Shown here one piece after another: positions 1 through 8,456 of a stretch of DNA of 64,000 nt (within the stretch, counting starts at the first letter, position 1; each line of letters opens with the position of its first letter). Made by a program: the position numbers and the translations under genes. Source of the stretch: an uncultured Lachnospiraceae bacterium (GTDB taxonomy: Bacteria; Bacillota; Clostridia; Lachnospirales; Lachnospiraceae); NCBI GenBank assembly GCA_947165025.1, contig CAMUYQ010000008.1, positions 80,122 through 144,121 of the forward strand, in the 5' to 3' direction. The notes under the pieces were generated by a model that saw nothing but the letters and a program-made list of their open reading frames with translations, did no database searches and was not told where the DNA came from.

Positions 1-1
1 C

Positions 2-1297
2 GATATGAAGAACAAGCCCGCACCGCTCATCAACCCGGGAACACACGAGCCGATGGGATTTGACGATCTTCGTCCCGTATTCTGCGACGAGCTGATCAAG
101 CAGGAACTTGACAACGACACGGCATACTTTGATATCCCTCAGGAGATCCGGGACTTCTACAAGATGTACCGTCCTTCACCGCTCGTTCGTGCGTACTGCC
201 TTGAGAAGGCACTCGGCACACCGGCAAAGATCTACTACAAATTCGAGGGTAACAACACGAGCGGAAGCCATAAGCTCAATTCCGCGATCGCACAGGCTTA
301 CTACGCAAAGAACCAGGGACTTAAGGGTCTGACCACCGAGACCGGTGCGGGTCAGTGGGGAACAGCTCTTTCAATGGCATGTGCTTATCTCGGACTCGAC
401 CTCAAAGTGTTCATGGTCAAAGTATCATACGAACAGAAGCCTTTCAGACGTGAGGTCATGAGAACATACGGAGCAAGCGTTACTCCTTCTCCTTCAATGG
501 AGACACAGATCGGCAGGAAGATCAACGCAGAGCATCCCGGAACGACAGGAAGTCTCGGATGTGCGATCTCGGAAGCTGTTGAAGTTGCAACAACAAATGA
601 AGGTTACAGATACGTTCTCGGATCGGTGCTCAACCAGGTTCTTCTTCACCAGAGCGTCATCGGTCTTGAGACAAAGGCTGCACTTGACAAGTACGGCATC
701 GTTCCCGATATGATCATCGGCTGCGCAGGCGGCGGATCAAACCTCGGCGGACTCATCTCCCCGTTCATGGGCGAAAAGCTCCGAGGTGAGAAAGACTACA
801 GGATCATCGCAGTTGAGCCTGCAAGCTGCCCGAGCTTCACGAGAGGAAAGTACGCATATGATTTTTGCGATACAGGTATGGTATGTCCCCTTGCAAAGAT
901 GTACACACTCGGAAGCAACTTCATCCCTTCGGCAAACCACGCAGGCGGACTTCGCTATCACGGCATGAGCCCGATACTGTCACAGCTGTACGCGGACGGC
1001 TACATGGAAGCTGTTTCGGTTGAACAGACAAGCGTATTTGAAGCTGCAGAGAATTTTGCAAGAACGGAAGGGATCCTCCCCGCTCCCGAATCAAGCCATG
1101 CGATCAGGGTTGCGATCGACGAGGCTCTCAAGTGCAAAGCAAGTGGCGAAGAAAAGACGATCGTATTCGGACTTACCGGAACAGGTTATTTCGATCTTGT
1201 CGCTTACCAGAAGTTCAACGACGGCGAGATGACCGATTACATCCCTACGGATGAAGACCTTGCAAAGAGCCTTGCTTCTCTTCCCAAGGTTGACTGA
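2..1297 (+). CDS. trpB: TrpB2-type tryptophan synthase beta chain, 5' end cut by window
   Basis: This pyridoxal-phosphate enzyme joins indole and serine to make tryptophan. The PLP lysine is in SGSHKLNS (Lys90 counted from the Met at base 5), followed by TETGAGQWG at 111-119 and the glycine-rich phosphate loop GCAGGGSN near 240. The phrase ADMKNKP is usual inside the N-terminus of the TrpB2 subgroup; here the codon before the Met at base 5 is GAT (Asp), so that Met is probably internal and the gene begins upstream. TrpB2 proteins are about 450 residues and 430 are seen. No trpA or other trp gene follows, and an intrinsic terminator lies just downstream. TrpB2 copies often sit alone and may salvage indole. 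The family call is secure; the 5' truncation is inferred. Confidence 0.93.
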   Translation, partial: DMKNKPAPLINPGTHEPMGFDDLRPVFCDELIKQELDNDTAYFDIPQEIRDFYKMYRPSPLVRAYCLEKALGTPAKIYYKFEGNNTSGSHKLNSAIAQAYYAKNQGLKGLTTETGAGQWGTALSMACAYLGLDLKVFMVKVSYEQKPFRREVMRTYGASVTPSPSMETQIGRKINAEHPGTTGSLGCAISEAVEVATTNEGYRYVLGSVLNQVLLHQSVIGLETKAALDKYGIVPDMIIGCAGGGSNLGGLISPFMGEKLRGEKDYRIIAVEPASCPSFTRGKYAYDFCDTGMVCPLAKMYTLGSNFIPSANHAGGLRYHGMSPILSQLYADGYMEAVSVEQTSVFEAAENFARTEGILPAPESSHAIRVAIDEALKCKASGEEKTIVFGLTGTGYFDLVAYQKFNDGEMTDYIPTDEDLAKSLASLPKVD

Positions 1298-1329
1298 TAA
1301 AGATTTATACCTCCCTTTAATGAAAAGAA

Positions 1330-1358
1330 AAGCGGCCGGCCAAAACCGGTCGCTTTTT
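1330..1358 (+). terminator. Intrinsic terminator after trpB2
   Basis: A 10-bp stem (left arm 1330-1339, right arm 1346-1355, one G-U pair) with a 6-nt loop runs into a T tract. The A-rich left flank makes it usable from the other strand too, so it may also end the convergent metallophosphoesterase gene. Confidence 0.8.
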
Positions 1359-1375
1359 GATCGCTTGATATCATA

Positions 1376-2476
1376 TCATTTGCGTTCTATATCGATTATG
1401 TTGTATTCGGACCTGCATCCGGTCCTGAACACTATCGCCCAGTCTGATATGCCGTCCGTAACGATAAAATCAGTGTTGCCGCATCTTACGAATCCGCGGA
1501 CGTTGTCATTTTCCGACATGAGCGGCTGTATGTATTCAAGCGGCCAGAGCTGTCCTCCGTGCGTATGTCCCGAAAGGACCAGATCAAAGCCCGCTGCCGC
1601 CTCATTATCATAATCTGTCGGCTGATGATCGAGGACGATCGTGTATTTATCCGTATCAAGCCCTTCGGCTATCTCCTCTGCGCTCATACGCCCGCCTCCT
1701 CCGAATCCGGCATCACGTCTTCCGATCACATAGAAACTGTCATCTATAAGGACACTCTCGTCAAGCAGGACCTTAACACCTGCATTTCTCAGTTCATCAA
1801 GAAGCTCATCTCCCGAATATCCTCTTCTCTCATTCGAATAATAACCGTAGTCATGATTACCGAGGCAGTAGAACACACCGTAGCGGCTCTCAAACTCTGA
1901 CAGAGCCGCGCATGCATCGACCATATCCTGTTTCATCGTCGAGTCGTCGACAAAGTCACCCGTGATCACGAGCATGTCCGGCTTCTTTTCTTCTATCACG
2001 GCGAGCCTGTCGGCAAATTCCTTCCCCGAAAATCCCGTGCCCATGTGCGAATCTGCAATGTGGGCTATACGGATCTTTCCGATATCCTTCTGTGTATCAA
2101 GCGAATAATAGCTCTCCCACATGCCGTGCATGAGTATCCATCCGATAACGAAATACACCACGCATAATGAAAGTGCCACACAGTCAATAACATACTGCTT
2201 TACATCCGCTTTTGCCGCCCTTCTGATCACGTATCCGGCAAGATCCCCGATGAGAAGAAAAGCGGCTGCATGCATTACGATCACTATCATGTTGATTAGA
2301 TCAAATACAAATGAAAGAAGTACAGCCACTGCGACAACAACAAGGATGGCAGCAAGGCGCGAAACGACCCTGTTCTGAATAAGCGCAATGAGCGGAAGCT
2401 TTCCTGCTTTGTTTGACATGTATATCAGCCCGGCAAGAGCAACGAGCATCGATACACCGAATATCACAAGCCACAT
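1376..2476 (-). CDS. Membrane-anchored metallophosphoesterase (YkuE/YaeI type)
   Basis: This is a calcineurin-like phosphoesterase with an N-terminal membrane region of about 120 residues (hydrophobic stretches near 1-20, 38-78 and 97-116). The catalytic part shows every metal-binding block: ADSH (141-144), GDFVDD (173-178), GNHD (206-209), DHQP (283-286) and GHTHGG (303-308). Substrates in this family vary (phospholipid or nucleotide diphosphate groups), so none is claimed. I chose the Met at 2476, which has AGGG 8 nt upstream and starts a hydrophobic segment; longer starts at 2503 and 2530 overlap the upstream hydrolase gene. The two genes are probably co-transcribed. Confidence 0.88.
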   Translation of the reverse strand: MWLVIFGVSMLVALAGLIYMSNKAGKLPLIALIQNRVVSRLAAILVVVAVAVLLSFVFDLINMIVIVMHAAAFLLIGDLAGYVIRRAAKADVKQYVIDCVALSLCVVYFVIGWILMHGMWESYYSLDTQKDIGKIRIAHIADSHMGTGFSGKEFADRLAVIEEKKPDMLVITGDFVDDSTMKQDMVDACAALSEFESRYGVFYCLGNHDYGYYSNERRGYSGDELLDELRNAGVKVLLDESVLIDDSFYVIGRRDAGFGGGGRMSAEEIAEGLDTDKYTIVLDHQPTDYDNEAAAGFDLVLSGHTHGGQLWPLEYIQPLMSENDNVRGFVRCGNTDFIVTDGISDWAIVFRTGCRSEYNIIDIERK

Positions 2477-2492
2477 TATCGTTTCCCTGCTC

Positions 2493-3143
2493 CTATGCTT
2501 CATATATCCCGGTGATCTTATCCTTAACAAGAGCTGCCATCATCTTATGGCCCTCGGGATCGAGATGAAGATGGTCAGCATTACCGGCAGCGATCTTTTC
2601 AGTTGCGTTTAAAAACCCGCATTTAAACTGATCCGCAACCATCTCATACCACTTTGCAAGTTCCTTTGACTTCGCAACTACAGTGTCCGTATCAAAGAAA
2701 GGTGCGAACACCGATTCCTTCACGGGCTCCGACAGAGCCGGCGGTGATACGATAAGTATCTTCATATCAGGACAAGCGAGAAAGTGTTCACAGTATCCTT
2801 TTATTTTCATCAGCATCGTCATAAGACTCCCCGCTATATCCGCAGCGGGAAGATTGAACTTAAGCTTCAGATCGTTGGATCCGAGCATAATAACGAGAAG
2901 ATCCGGGCGCTTTGTCTCGAGCATCGGAAGCACGTAGTCCATACCGCACTTTGTCCCGCCTTCCCACGGATCCTCATTTGCGATCGTCCTTCCGTTCTGT
3001 CCCTCTTCGATGATCTCATATCCGTCACCAAGCATGGCCTGCAGAAGTTTGGGCCAGCGCGTGTTCTCATCAAACCTTCCGCCTGTTGCCGGATCGTATC
3101 CGTATGTGTTTGAATCTCCGAAGCAAACTATTTTCTTCTTCAT
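2493..3143 (-). CDS. SGNH/GDSL-family hydrolase
   Basis: A 216-residue cytoplasmic SGNH hydrolase (esterase/lipase superfamily). Block I is FGDSNTYG near residue 7 with the nucleophilic Ser, block III is GSND, and block V is HLDPEGH with the Asp/His pair close to the C-terminus. It has no signal peptide. The start at 3143 is chosen over 3167 because AAGGAG lies directly upstream of it. The substrate is unknown; relatives deacetylate sugars or cleave short acyl esters. It lies upstream of, and overlaps the longest possible form of, the metallophosphoesterase gene, and is divergent from the degV-family gene. Confidence 0.88.
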   Translation of the reverse strand: MKKKIVCFGDSNTYGYDPATGGRFDENTRWPKLLQAMLGDGYEIIEEGQNGRTIANEDPWEGGTKCGMDYVLPMLETKRPDLLVIMLGSNDLKLKFNLPAADIAGSLMTMLMKIKGYCEHFLACPDMKILIVSPPALSEPVKESVFAPFFDTDTVVAKSKELAKWYEMVADQFKCGFLNATEKIAAGNADHLHLDPEGHKMMAALVKDKITGIYEA

Positions 3144-3204
3144 GACTGTTCTCCTTAAACTGCGCACTTAACGGCTTTGTTCGGATATTGTAACATATAC
3201 GACG

Positions 3205-3233
3205 TTGACTTTAAATCTTTATATAAGTACAAT
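3205..3233 (+). promoter_or_regulatory. Sigma-A-type promoter of the DegV-family gene
   Basis: TTGACT (3205-3210), a 17-nt spacer and TACAAT (3228-3233) match the housekeeping consensus closely. It lies about 34 bp upstream of the start at 3267, which has AAGGAGA. Confidence 0.8.
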
Positions 3234-3266
3234 ACCCTTATTACGTTAAAATCAAGGAGACGGGAT

Positions 3267-4136
3267 ATGAGCAGAATCGCCATAATGACCGACAGCAACA
3301 GCGGTATCACGCAGGAGCATGCCAAAAAGCTCGGGATCAGCGTTATTCCCATGCCATTCACGATAGACGGCAACGACTATTTTGAAGATATAAATCTTAC
3401 ACAGGAAGAGTTCTACGAAAAACTGATGAGCGACTGCAAAGTCATGACATCCCAGCCCAATCCGGATACAGTTAAAAAGTACTGGGATGAGGCTCTTGCT
3501 TCATACGATGAGGTCGTATACATACCGATGTCAAGCGGTCTTTCCGGATCCACACAGACAGCAATGATCCTGGCCGAGGATTACGACGGCAGGGTTCATG
3601 TTGCCGACAACCAGCGAATCTCGGTAACGCAGTACCAGTCAGTTCTTGATTCAATGGAAATGGCATCCCTCGGATACACGGGAGCCGCCATAAAAGAACG
3701 TCTTGAAAACGACAGATTTGATTCGTCGATCTATATCATGGTCGACACACTCAAATATCTTAAGGCAGGCGGACGTCTTACGCCGGCTGTTGCGGCTCTC
3801 GGAACGCTCCTTAAGATAAAACCGGTTCTTCAGATACAGGGGGAAAAGCTTGATACATTCTCTCTTGCCAGGACCCACGCCCAGGCAAAGACAATGATGA
3901 TGAACCAGATCGCAAGGGATATCACCTCAAGATTTGACGGCAATGAAAACGGCGGCGGTGTGAATCTGTACGTGGCATATTCATATGACAGGGATTCGGC
4001 CGAGACCTTCGTTAAAGAAATAAAAGAGCGCTTCCCCGAAACATCTCCCGAGGCTTATGCGCTCTCACTCTCAGTCAGCTGTCACATCGGACCGGGTGCA
4101 CTTGCAGTTGCCGCATCAAAGACCGAAAAATACTGA
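3267..4136 (+). CDS. DegV family protein (fatty-acid-binding, FakB-like)
   Basis: DegV-family proteins bind a fatty acid and present it to the kinase FakA so that host or exogenous fatty acids can be phosphorylated and used. The 289-residue product begins MSRIAIMTDSNSGI, the family's N-terminal signature, and has the TSQPNP and SSGLSG stretches expected in the lipid-binding fold. The length fits the family (about 280-290). The start at 3267 follows AAGGAGA; the longer frame from 3177 overlaps the promoter. No fakA is in the window. It is a single-gene unit converging on the GGDEF gene at 4144. Confidence 0.9.
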   Translation: MSRIAIMTDSNSGITQEHAKKLGISVIPMPFTIDGNDYFEDINLTQEEFYEKLMSDCKVMTSQPNPDTVKKYWDEALASYDEVVYIPMSSGLSGSTQTAMILAEDYDGRVHVADNQRISVTQYQSVLDSMEMASLGYTGAAIKERLENDRFDSSIYIMVDTLKYLKAGGRLTPAVAALGTLLKIKPVLQIQGEKLDTFSLARTHAQAKTMMMNQIARDITSRFDGNENGGGVNLYVAYSYDRDSAETFVKEIKERFPETSPEAYALSLSVSCHIGPGALAVAASKTEKY

Positions 4137-4143
4137 AACCCGA

Positions 4144-6183
4144 TCACGAGTTTTTCTTAATACATCTCTTGTTTTCGTACATCTGACTGTCGGCTCTCTC
4201 AAATACTTCCGCAACAGACTTATCCGTTCCCGGTATGTATTTTGATATTCCGGCTGCTATGACCGGCCCTTTTTTATTGATCACATTCTCCATTACCGTG
4301 TTCTTCAGATCATCAAACAGTTCGTCGGCCGCATCGTAATCATTTTTGCGAAGTATGACACAGAACTCATCCCCGCCTATACGGAATACCGGACTGTGCG
4401 CAAAGATCCTGCACAGAAGCATTGCCGATGCACTGATGTAGTCATCGCCGGCGCGATGTCCCTCGGTATCATTTATCGTTTTCAGGTTGTTCATATCGCC
4501 TACGACTATCGCAAAAGGCTCATCACCTGCACCGCTGTCAATACTCTCCTGTATGGCGTTTTCAAATTCCTTATATGCAGTCTTATTTTTGACACCCGTC
4601 AATTCGTCTCTTCTGGCAAGTTCCTTCTCATTCTCAAGTGCCCTTAAGTGTTCCTTCTCACGTCTCATCTCATTATCGATGTTTTCAACACCGATGATGT
4701 AATGCACCCCGTCACTTGCCTTTCTGGCGGTCATTCTGAAATACTTTATCGCATTATCAATGATCAGGCGGTAATCAATACTTAAACGCTTCCTGTCTTC
4801 AAGTGCGGACTGCATCTTATCCGGATCAAGGAATTCGATTGCCTTCTCCTTGTCATCCTGATGGAACAGCCGCGAAATATCCGTTTTTGCCATTTCATAG
4901 AACCGATCACCCGACGTCTTGGTCTCGAGCTGTCCGTACATATGATCCGTCTCAAAGCACACAAAGCTGCCGTCGTTTTTATCAACGTAATACAGAGCAT
5001 CGTAGTTTGCCGCGAGACTCTCGGCTATCTGGCTGAAAGTAATGTGCTTCTTCTGATTTTCGAGGCGAAGAGTCTCGGCCGTTATCTCATCATCTATATC
5101 CTTCTCGTAAAGGACAAAATGCTTACCGTCATATGCGAGCATTACGGTGAATCTGAAATATCTGGCTGAGCCGTTTACCATGACCCTGTATTTGTAAGAG
5201 TATGATCTTCTTCCCTCAAGCTTTTCAAGCATAGACTCTCTCGTATAGAGACTTCCTGCAAAAGCGCGGTCATCGTGATGAACAAATCTTGCCACGTTCT
5301 CACGGGTTTCCCCGTAGAAATCATTACCGCTCATCGGAACGTTCATTGATTCGTATTCGCTGCTTTTCGAATACTCCCTGTAATGTCCGCTTTCGATATT
5401 GATATAGTATATCGCCTCATAGTCCGATGCCAGACCGCTTGCTATATGATCGTATATTTCCTTCTCTTTGCGCGTCTCCTCGTTCTGCTGTCTCTCTATG
5501 TCCTGATCGATCCTCTCATCTTCTTCGACATACACATGTATCAGGCATGTTCCGATAAGACATCCGACAGCATAGAACGGATAGTCCGATGAAAAGAACT
5601 GCGCAACCATAAACAGTCCCATGACCACGCATGTAAGTCCGACCGCCCTGTTGTACAGCTTCTGTCTGCCTTCGCGCAGAAATGCGAAGGTGAGTGTGAA
5701 TGCCGCTGTCATAAAATAAAGGAGAATCTGGAATGCAAAAGTTATGTGTCTTCCGATGGTCGGAATATAAACATTGTCCTGACCGAATCTGAACATGACG
5801 GGCGTAAAGAAGTTAACAGTAAGATGTATGACCTCGAACAGCAAAAGGAGCCATGCCGAATACAGAAGTAATTTACCGGGTGCTCCTTTTGTATCCAGAT
5901 ATGCCACGACGTATCTGACAAAAAGGAGCACGGAAACGGCCATCAGGAGAAAGTACAGTTCGCCGCCGGCAAAGAGAGCAGGAAACAGTTTCGGTACGGA
6001 GCGCAGATCATACAGTATGCCCCAGAAAATGTCGATAAAATAATAGATGAGAACGCCCAAAAGGAACTGCCTGTAGCGCTTTGCCGCAACACTGTTGTTC
6101 GCCAGGGCTGATTTTTTCAGCGTCTCTTTATTGATTATCATATGAAGTATCAGGGCAACAATATCTATACCCGCATACAACAT
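4144..6183 (-). CDS. Membrane GGDEF protein with two tandem PAS-like repeats
   Basis: A probable diguanylate cyclase of 679 residues. Residues 1-220 hold about seven hydrophobic segments. A charged linker leads into two copies of one PAS-like domain (about 245-366 and 385-506); both keep a DYxAxYYxxxxxG start, an HxDD motif in the middle, a YRxxxxxxxxYFR strand and a closing xIDxE. The GGDEF domain (about 525-679) has an intact GGDEF at 603-607. The usual RxxD inhibition site five residues before it reads FAHS, so product inhibition by c-di-GMP is probably absent. The start at 6183 has GGAGG 9 nt upstream. It stands alone between convergent and divergent neighbours; the signal it senses is unknown. 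Confidence 0.88.
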   Translation of the reverse strand: MLYAGIDIVALILHMIINKETLKKSALANNSVAAKRYRQFLLGVLIYYFIDIFWGILYDLRSVPKLFPALFAGGELYFLLMAVSVLLFVRYVVAYLDTKGAPGKLLLYSAWLLLLFEVIHLTVNFFTPVMFRFGQDNVYIPTIGRHITFAFQILLYFMTAAFTLTFAFLREGRQKLYNRAVGLTCVVMGLFMVAQFFSSDYPFYAVGCLIGTCLIHVYVEEDERIDQDIERQQNEETRKEKEIYDHIASGLASDYEAIYYINIESGHYREYSKSSEYESMNVPMSGNDFYGETRENVARFVHHDDRAFAGSLYTRESMLEKLEGRRSYSYKYRVMVNGSARYFRFTVMLAYDGKHFVLYEKDIDDEITAETLRLENQKKHITFSQIAESLAANYDALYYVDKNDGSFVCFETDHMYGQLETKTSGDRFYEMAKTDISRLFHQDDKEKAIEFLDPDKMQSALEDRKRLSIDYRLIIDNAIKYFRMTARKASDGVHYIIGVENIDNEMRREKEHLRALENEKELARRDELTGVKNKTAYKEFENAIQESIDSGAGDEPFAIVVGDMNNLKTINDTEGHRAGDDYISASAMLLCRIFAHSPVFRIGGDEFCVILRKNDYDAADELFDDLKNTVMENVINKKGPVIAAGISKYIPGTDKSVAEVFERADSQMYENKRCIKKNS

Positions 6184-6213
6184 CGTATCGTACCTCCGTA
6201 AACACTGATCATA

Positions 6214-6242
6214 ATTATACATTATTGTGACAAAAACGCAAA
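6214..6242 (-). promoter_or_regulatory. Candidate promoter of the GGDEF gene
   Basis: On the minus strand TTTGCG (6237-6242) is followed by 17 nt and a perfect TATAAT (6214-6219), about 30 bp upstream of the start at 6183. The -35 is weak, so the call rests mainly on the -10. Confidence 0.45.
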
Positions 6243-6264
6243 GAATATAAGCCTTAAGTTATGA

Positions 6265-6270
6265 TATAAT
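6265..6270 (+). promoter_or_regulatory. TATAAT directly before the hydrolase start (leaderless candidate)
   Basis: A perfect -10 hexamer sits only 6 nt before the ATG at 6277, so a transcript using it would begin at or next to the start codon. There is no Shine-Dalgarno before this ATG or the next in-frame ATGs. The -35 region is not consensus. Confidence 0.4.
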
Positions 6271-6276
6271 CATCGC

Positions 6277-7233
6277 ATGGACAGATTCGGCGATAAAAAA
6301 ACAAATATGAACACTCCGCTGATGAAGACCCTGAAGATAGTCAACTCTATCTCAGGAAGGTCGCTGACGGAGTCGGATCTGAAGAAACACCGTTCGGCAA
6401 TGGCCCGTGCCGGCCGCATCGCCGCCCCAAAGGGCGGTATCGAGGTCAACACCTTTAATGCCGGCGGGATCGCATGCGAGGCGATAAAACCCGAATATGC
6501 ACACAACCCCAACTATGCGATACTGTATGCCCACGGTGGCGGATACGTTTCCGGAAATCTGTCATATGCACGGATACTCGCGGCAAAGCTTGCTATCGCT
6601 ACGGGATTTACGACATACTCTTTCGATTACAGGCTCTCGCCCGAAGATCCCTATCCCGCTGCTCTTGAAGATGCCCTCACTGTCTGGTCGTATCTGACAA
6701 TGGGGCGATACAGTCCGGATCATATCATCATTGCGGGAGAATCCGCGGGCGGAAACCTCGCGCTCTGTCTCGTACAGCATTTAAAGGCCGCGGATCAGCC
6801 TCTTTGCAAAAGTCTTCTGCTGTTCAGTCCTTGGACCGATATGACATCGACATCCGACTCATATGAGATATACGCCGAAAAGGACCCGATACTGACAAAA
6901 GACTACGTGGCGGAAGCTGCAAAAGCGTACATCGCGGGCAAAGGCGCCACTGCCGAGGCGCGATTTTCTCCGCTGTTCGGAGATCTTCACGATCTTCCCG
7001 ACGTTTATATCATGGCCGGAAGAAACGAAATTCTTCTTGATGACTCCGTAAAGCTCCATGATGAGATCATCCGTCACGGCGGAAAATGCGTACTTGATAT
7101 AGAAGAAGACGGCTGGCACGTGTACCAGCAGATGCCCGTTCCGATCGCAACGCGTGCGATGAAACGGCTCAGTGCACATGTGTCGGCTCAGATATACGGA
7201 GAAGTTTTATGGGAGATAACTGGTATAAAGTAG
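6277..7233 (+). CDS. Alpha/beta hydrolase, hormone-sensitive-lipase family esterase
   Basis: A 318-residue cytoplasmic esterase of the HSL (bacterial family IV) type. The oxyanion motif HGGGYVSGN is at 86-94 and the nucleophile Ser is in GESAGG (154-159). The acid and His are near the C-terminus, in LLDDS and DGWHVY. It probably hydrolyses short acyl esters. It is the first gene of a tight three-gene operon: its end overlaps the following acyltransferase start by 25 nt. The ATG at 6277 has no ribosome site but lies just after a TATAAT box. The exact substrate is unknown. Confidence 0.88.
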   Translation: MDRFGDKKTNMNTPLMKTLKIVNSISGRSLTESDLKKHRSAMARAGRIAAPKGGIEVNTFNAGGIACEAIKPEYAHNPNYAILYAHGGGYVSGNLSYARILAAKLAIATGFTTYSFDYRLSPEDPYPAALEDALTVWSYLTMGRYSPDHIIIAGESAGGNLALCLVQHLKAADQPLCKSLLLFSPWTDMTSTSDSYEIYAEKDPILTKDYVAEAAKAYIAGKGATAEARFSPLFGDLHDLPDVYIMAGRNEILLDDSVKLHDEIIRHGGKCVLDIEEDGWHVYQQMPVPIATRAMKRLSAHVSAQIYGEVLWEITGIK

Positions 7234-8456
7234 ATAACGTTGCAAACATGTTCCTTGCGACTGTTTCGGCAAGAGATACGAAGACTCTGAGAGTCAGCTG
7301 CAGCCTTAACGAGGACATCGACCCCGCACTTTTACAGGAAGCGGTCCTGTCCGCGATCCAGGACAGGCCGCAGTTTCAGATGCGTATACGCCGCGGTCTC
7401 TTCTGGCACTATATGGAGAACACGGATATCATGCCGCAGGTCACCGAAGAGAGCGACAGGATATGCCCTCTTCTCTATGCACCGGCAAAGGCGATGCTGC
7501 ACTATCAGGTGACATACTTTGCCAAAAGGATCAATCTGGATATTTTCCATGCACTGACCGACGGGACCGGAGCGCTGGAATTTCTGAACATCATAGTACT
7601 TGATTATCTGAGGCTGAAATATCCCGGAAAATACGAGGATGTGACGATCCACTCGGGTGCATCGGCAGATGACTTAAGCCAGGACAGCTATAAACAGTTT
7701 TTTGGAAAAGCCGCTCTTTCAGGTGTGAACTTTTCAAAGAAAGCATATCATCCCGGAGGCCTGAAGCTTCCGTATGACCAGCTGCAGTTCTTTGAGATAA
7801 CGATGCCGACAGATCAGATACTTCCCAAGGCAAAAGAGCTCGGCGTGTCGCTGACAAGCTATATCGGAGCCGCATGGATGCTCGCGATCAGGGATGACAT
7901 GCCGCCGAGAAAGCGTAAACTTCCGGTGACGCTGTCCCTTCCGGTCAACCTGAGAAACTACTATCCTTCACACACAAACAGGAACTTTTTCAATAACGTC
8001 AGTGTGACACACGTGTTTGATGAAGATATCACACTCGAGGATCTTGCGGTCAAGTTTGACGCTTCTCTCAGGAGCCAGCTGACGGAAGAAAACATAAGAA
8101 AACAGATGGACAGCTTCGAGACGATGGAGTACGTTGCACCTGTACGTGCGGTCCCTCTTTTCATAAAACAGCTTGTCATACGCCACGGCAAAAAACTGTC
8201 GGAGCGGAAAGTATCGATGGTCTTTTCCAATCTTGGTGTGCAGAAGCTTCCTGAGGAACTTACGGAAAAGATATCAGGCTACAGCGCATTCTGCAGCAGC
8301 GCGCACCTGTTCTCGACGATGTCAAGTTATAACGGGATGCTCTCTCTAGGTGTCTCATCGCCGTACATAAACACCGGTGTGATCAAAAACCTTGTCAGAC
8401 GATTTTCGCATCAGGATGCGGATATAAAAGTATGTGCAACGGAGGTCATAGGATGA
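7209..8456 (+). CDS. Condensation/acetyltransferase-like protein (HxxxDG acyltransferase)
   Basis: A 415-residue protein of the chloramphenicol-acetyltransferase/condensation-like superfamily, close to proteins annotated as alcohol acetyltransferases. The catalytic HxxxDG reads HALTDG at 114-119. It begins with the typical NWYKVDNVANMF strand and has a long second half with NLRNYYPSHTNRNFFNN, corresponding to the second lobe. It probably transfers an acyl group to an alcohol or lipid; neither donor nor acceptor can be read from the sequence. The start at 7209 has GGAG upstream inside the previous gene. Coupling to an esterase and a DUF6320-like membrane protein suggests a shared lipid or ester pathway. 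Confidence 0.78.
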   Translation: MGDNWYKVDNVANMFLATVSARDTKTLRVSCSLNEDIDPALLQEAVLSAIQDRPQFQMRIRRGLFWHYMENTDIMPQVTEESDRICPLLYAPAKAMLHYQVTYFAKRINLDIFHALTDGTGALEFLNIIVLDYLRLKYPGKYEDVTIHSGASADDLSQDSYKQFFGKAALSGVNFSKKAYHPGGLKLPYDQLQFFEITMPTDQILPKAKELGVSLTSYIGAAWMLAIRDDMPPRKRKLPVTLSLPVNLRNYYPSHTNRNFFNNVSVTHVFDEDITLEDLAVKFDASLRSQLTEENIRKQMDSFETMEYVAPVRAVPLFIKQLVIRHGKKLSERKVSMVFSNLGVQKLPEELTEKISGYSAFCSSAHLFSTMSSYNGMLSLGVSSPYINTGVIKNLVRRFSHQDADIKVCATEVIG

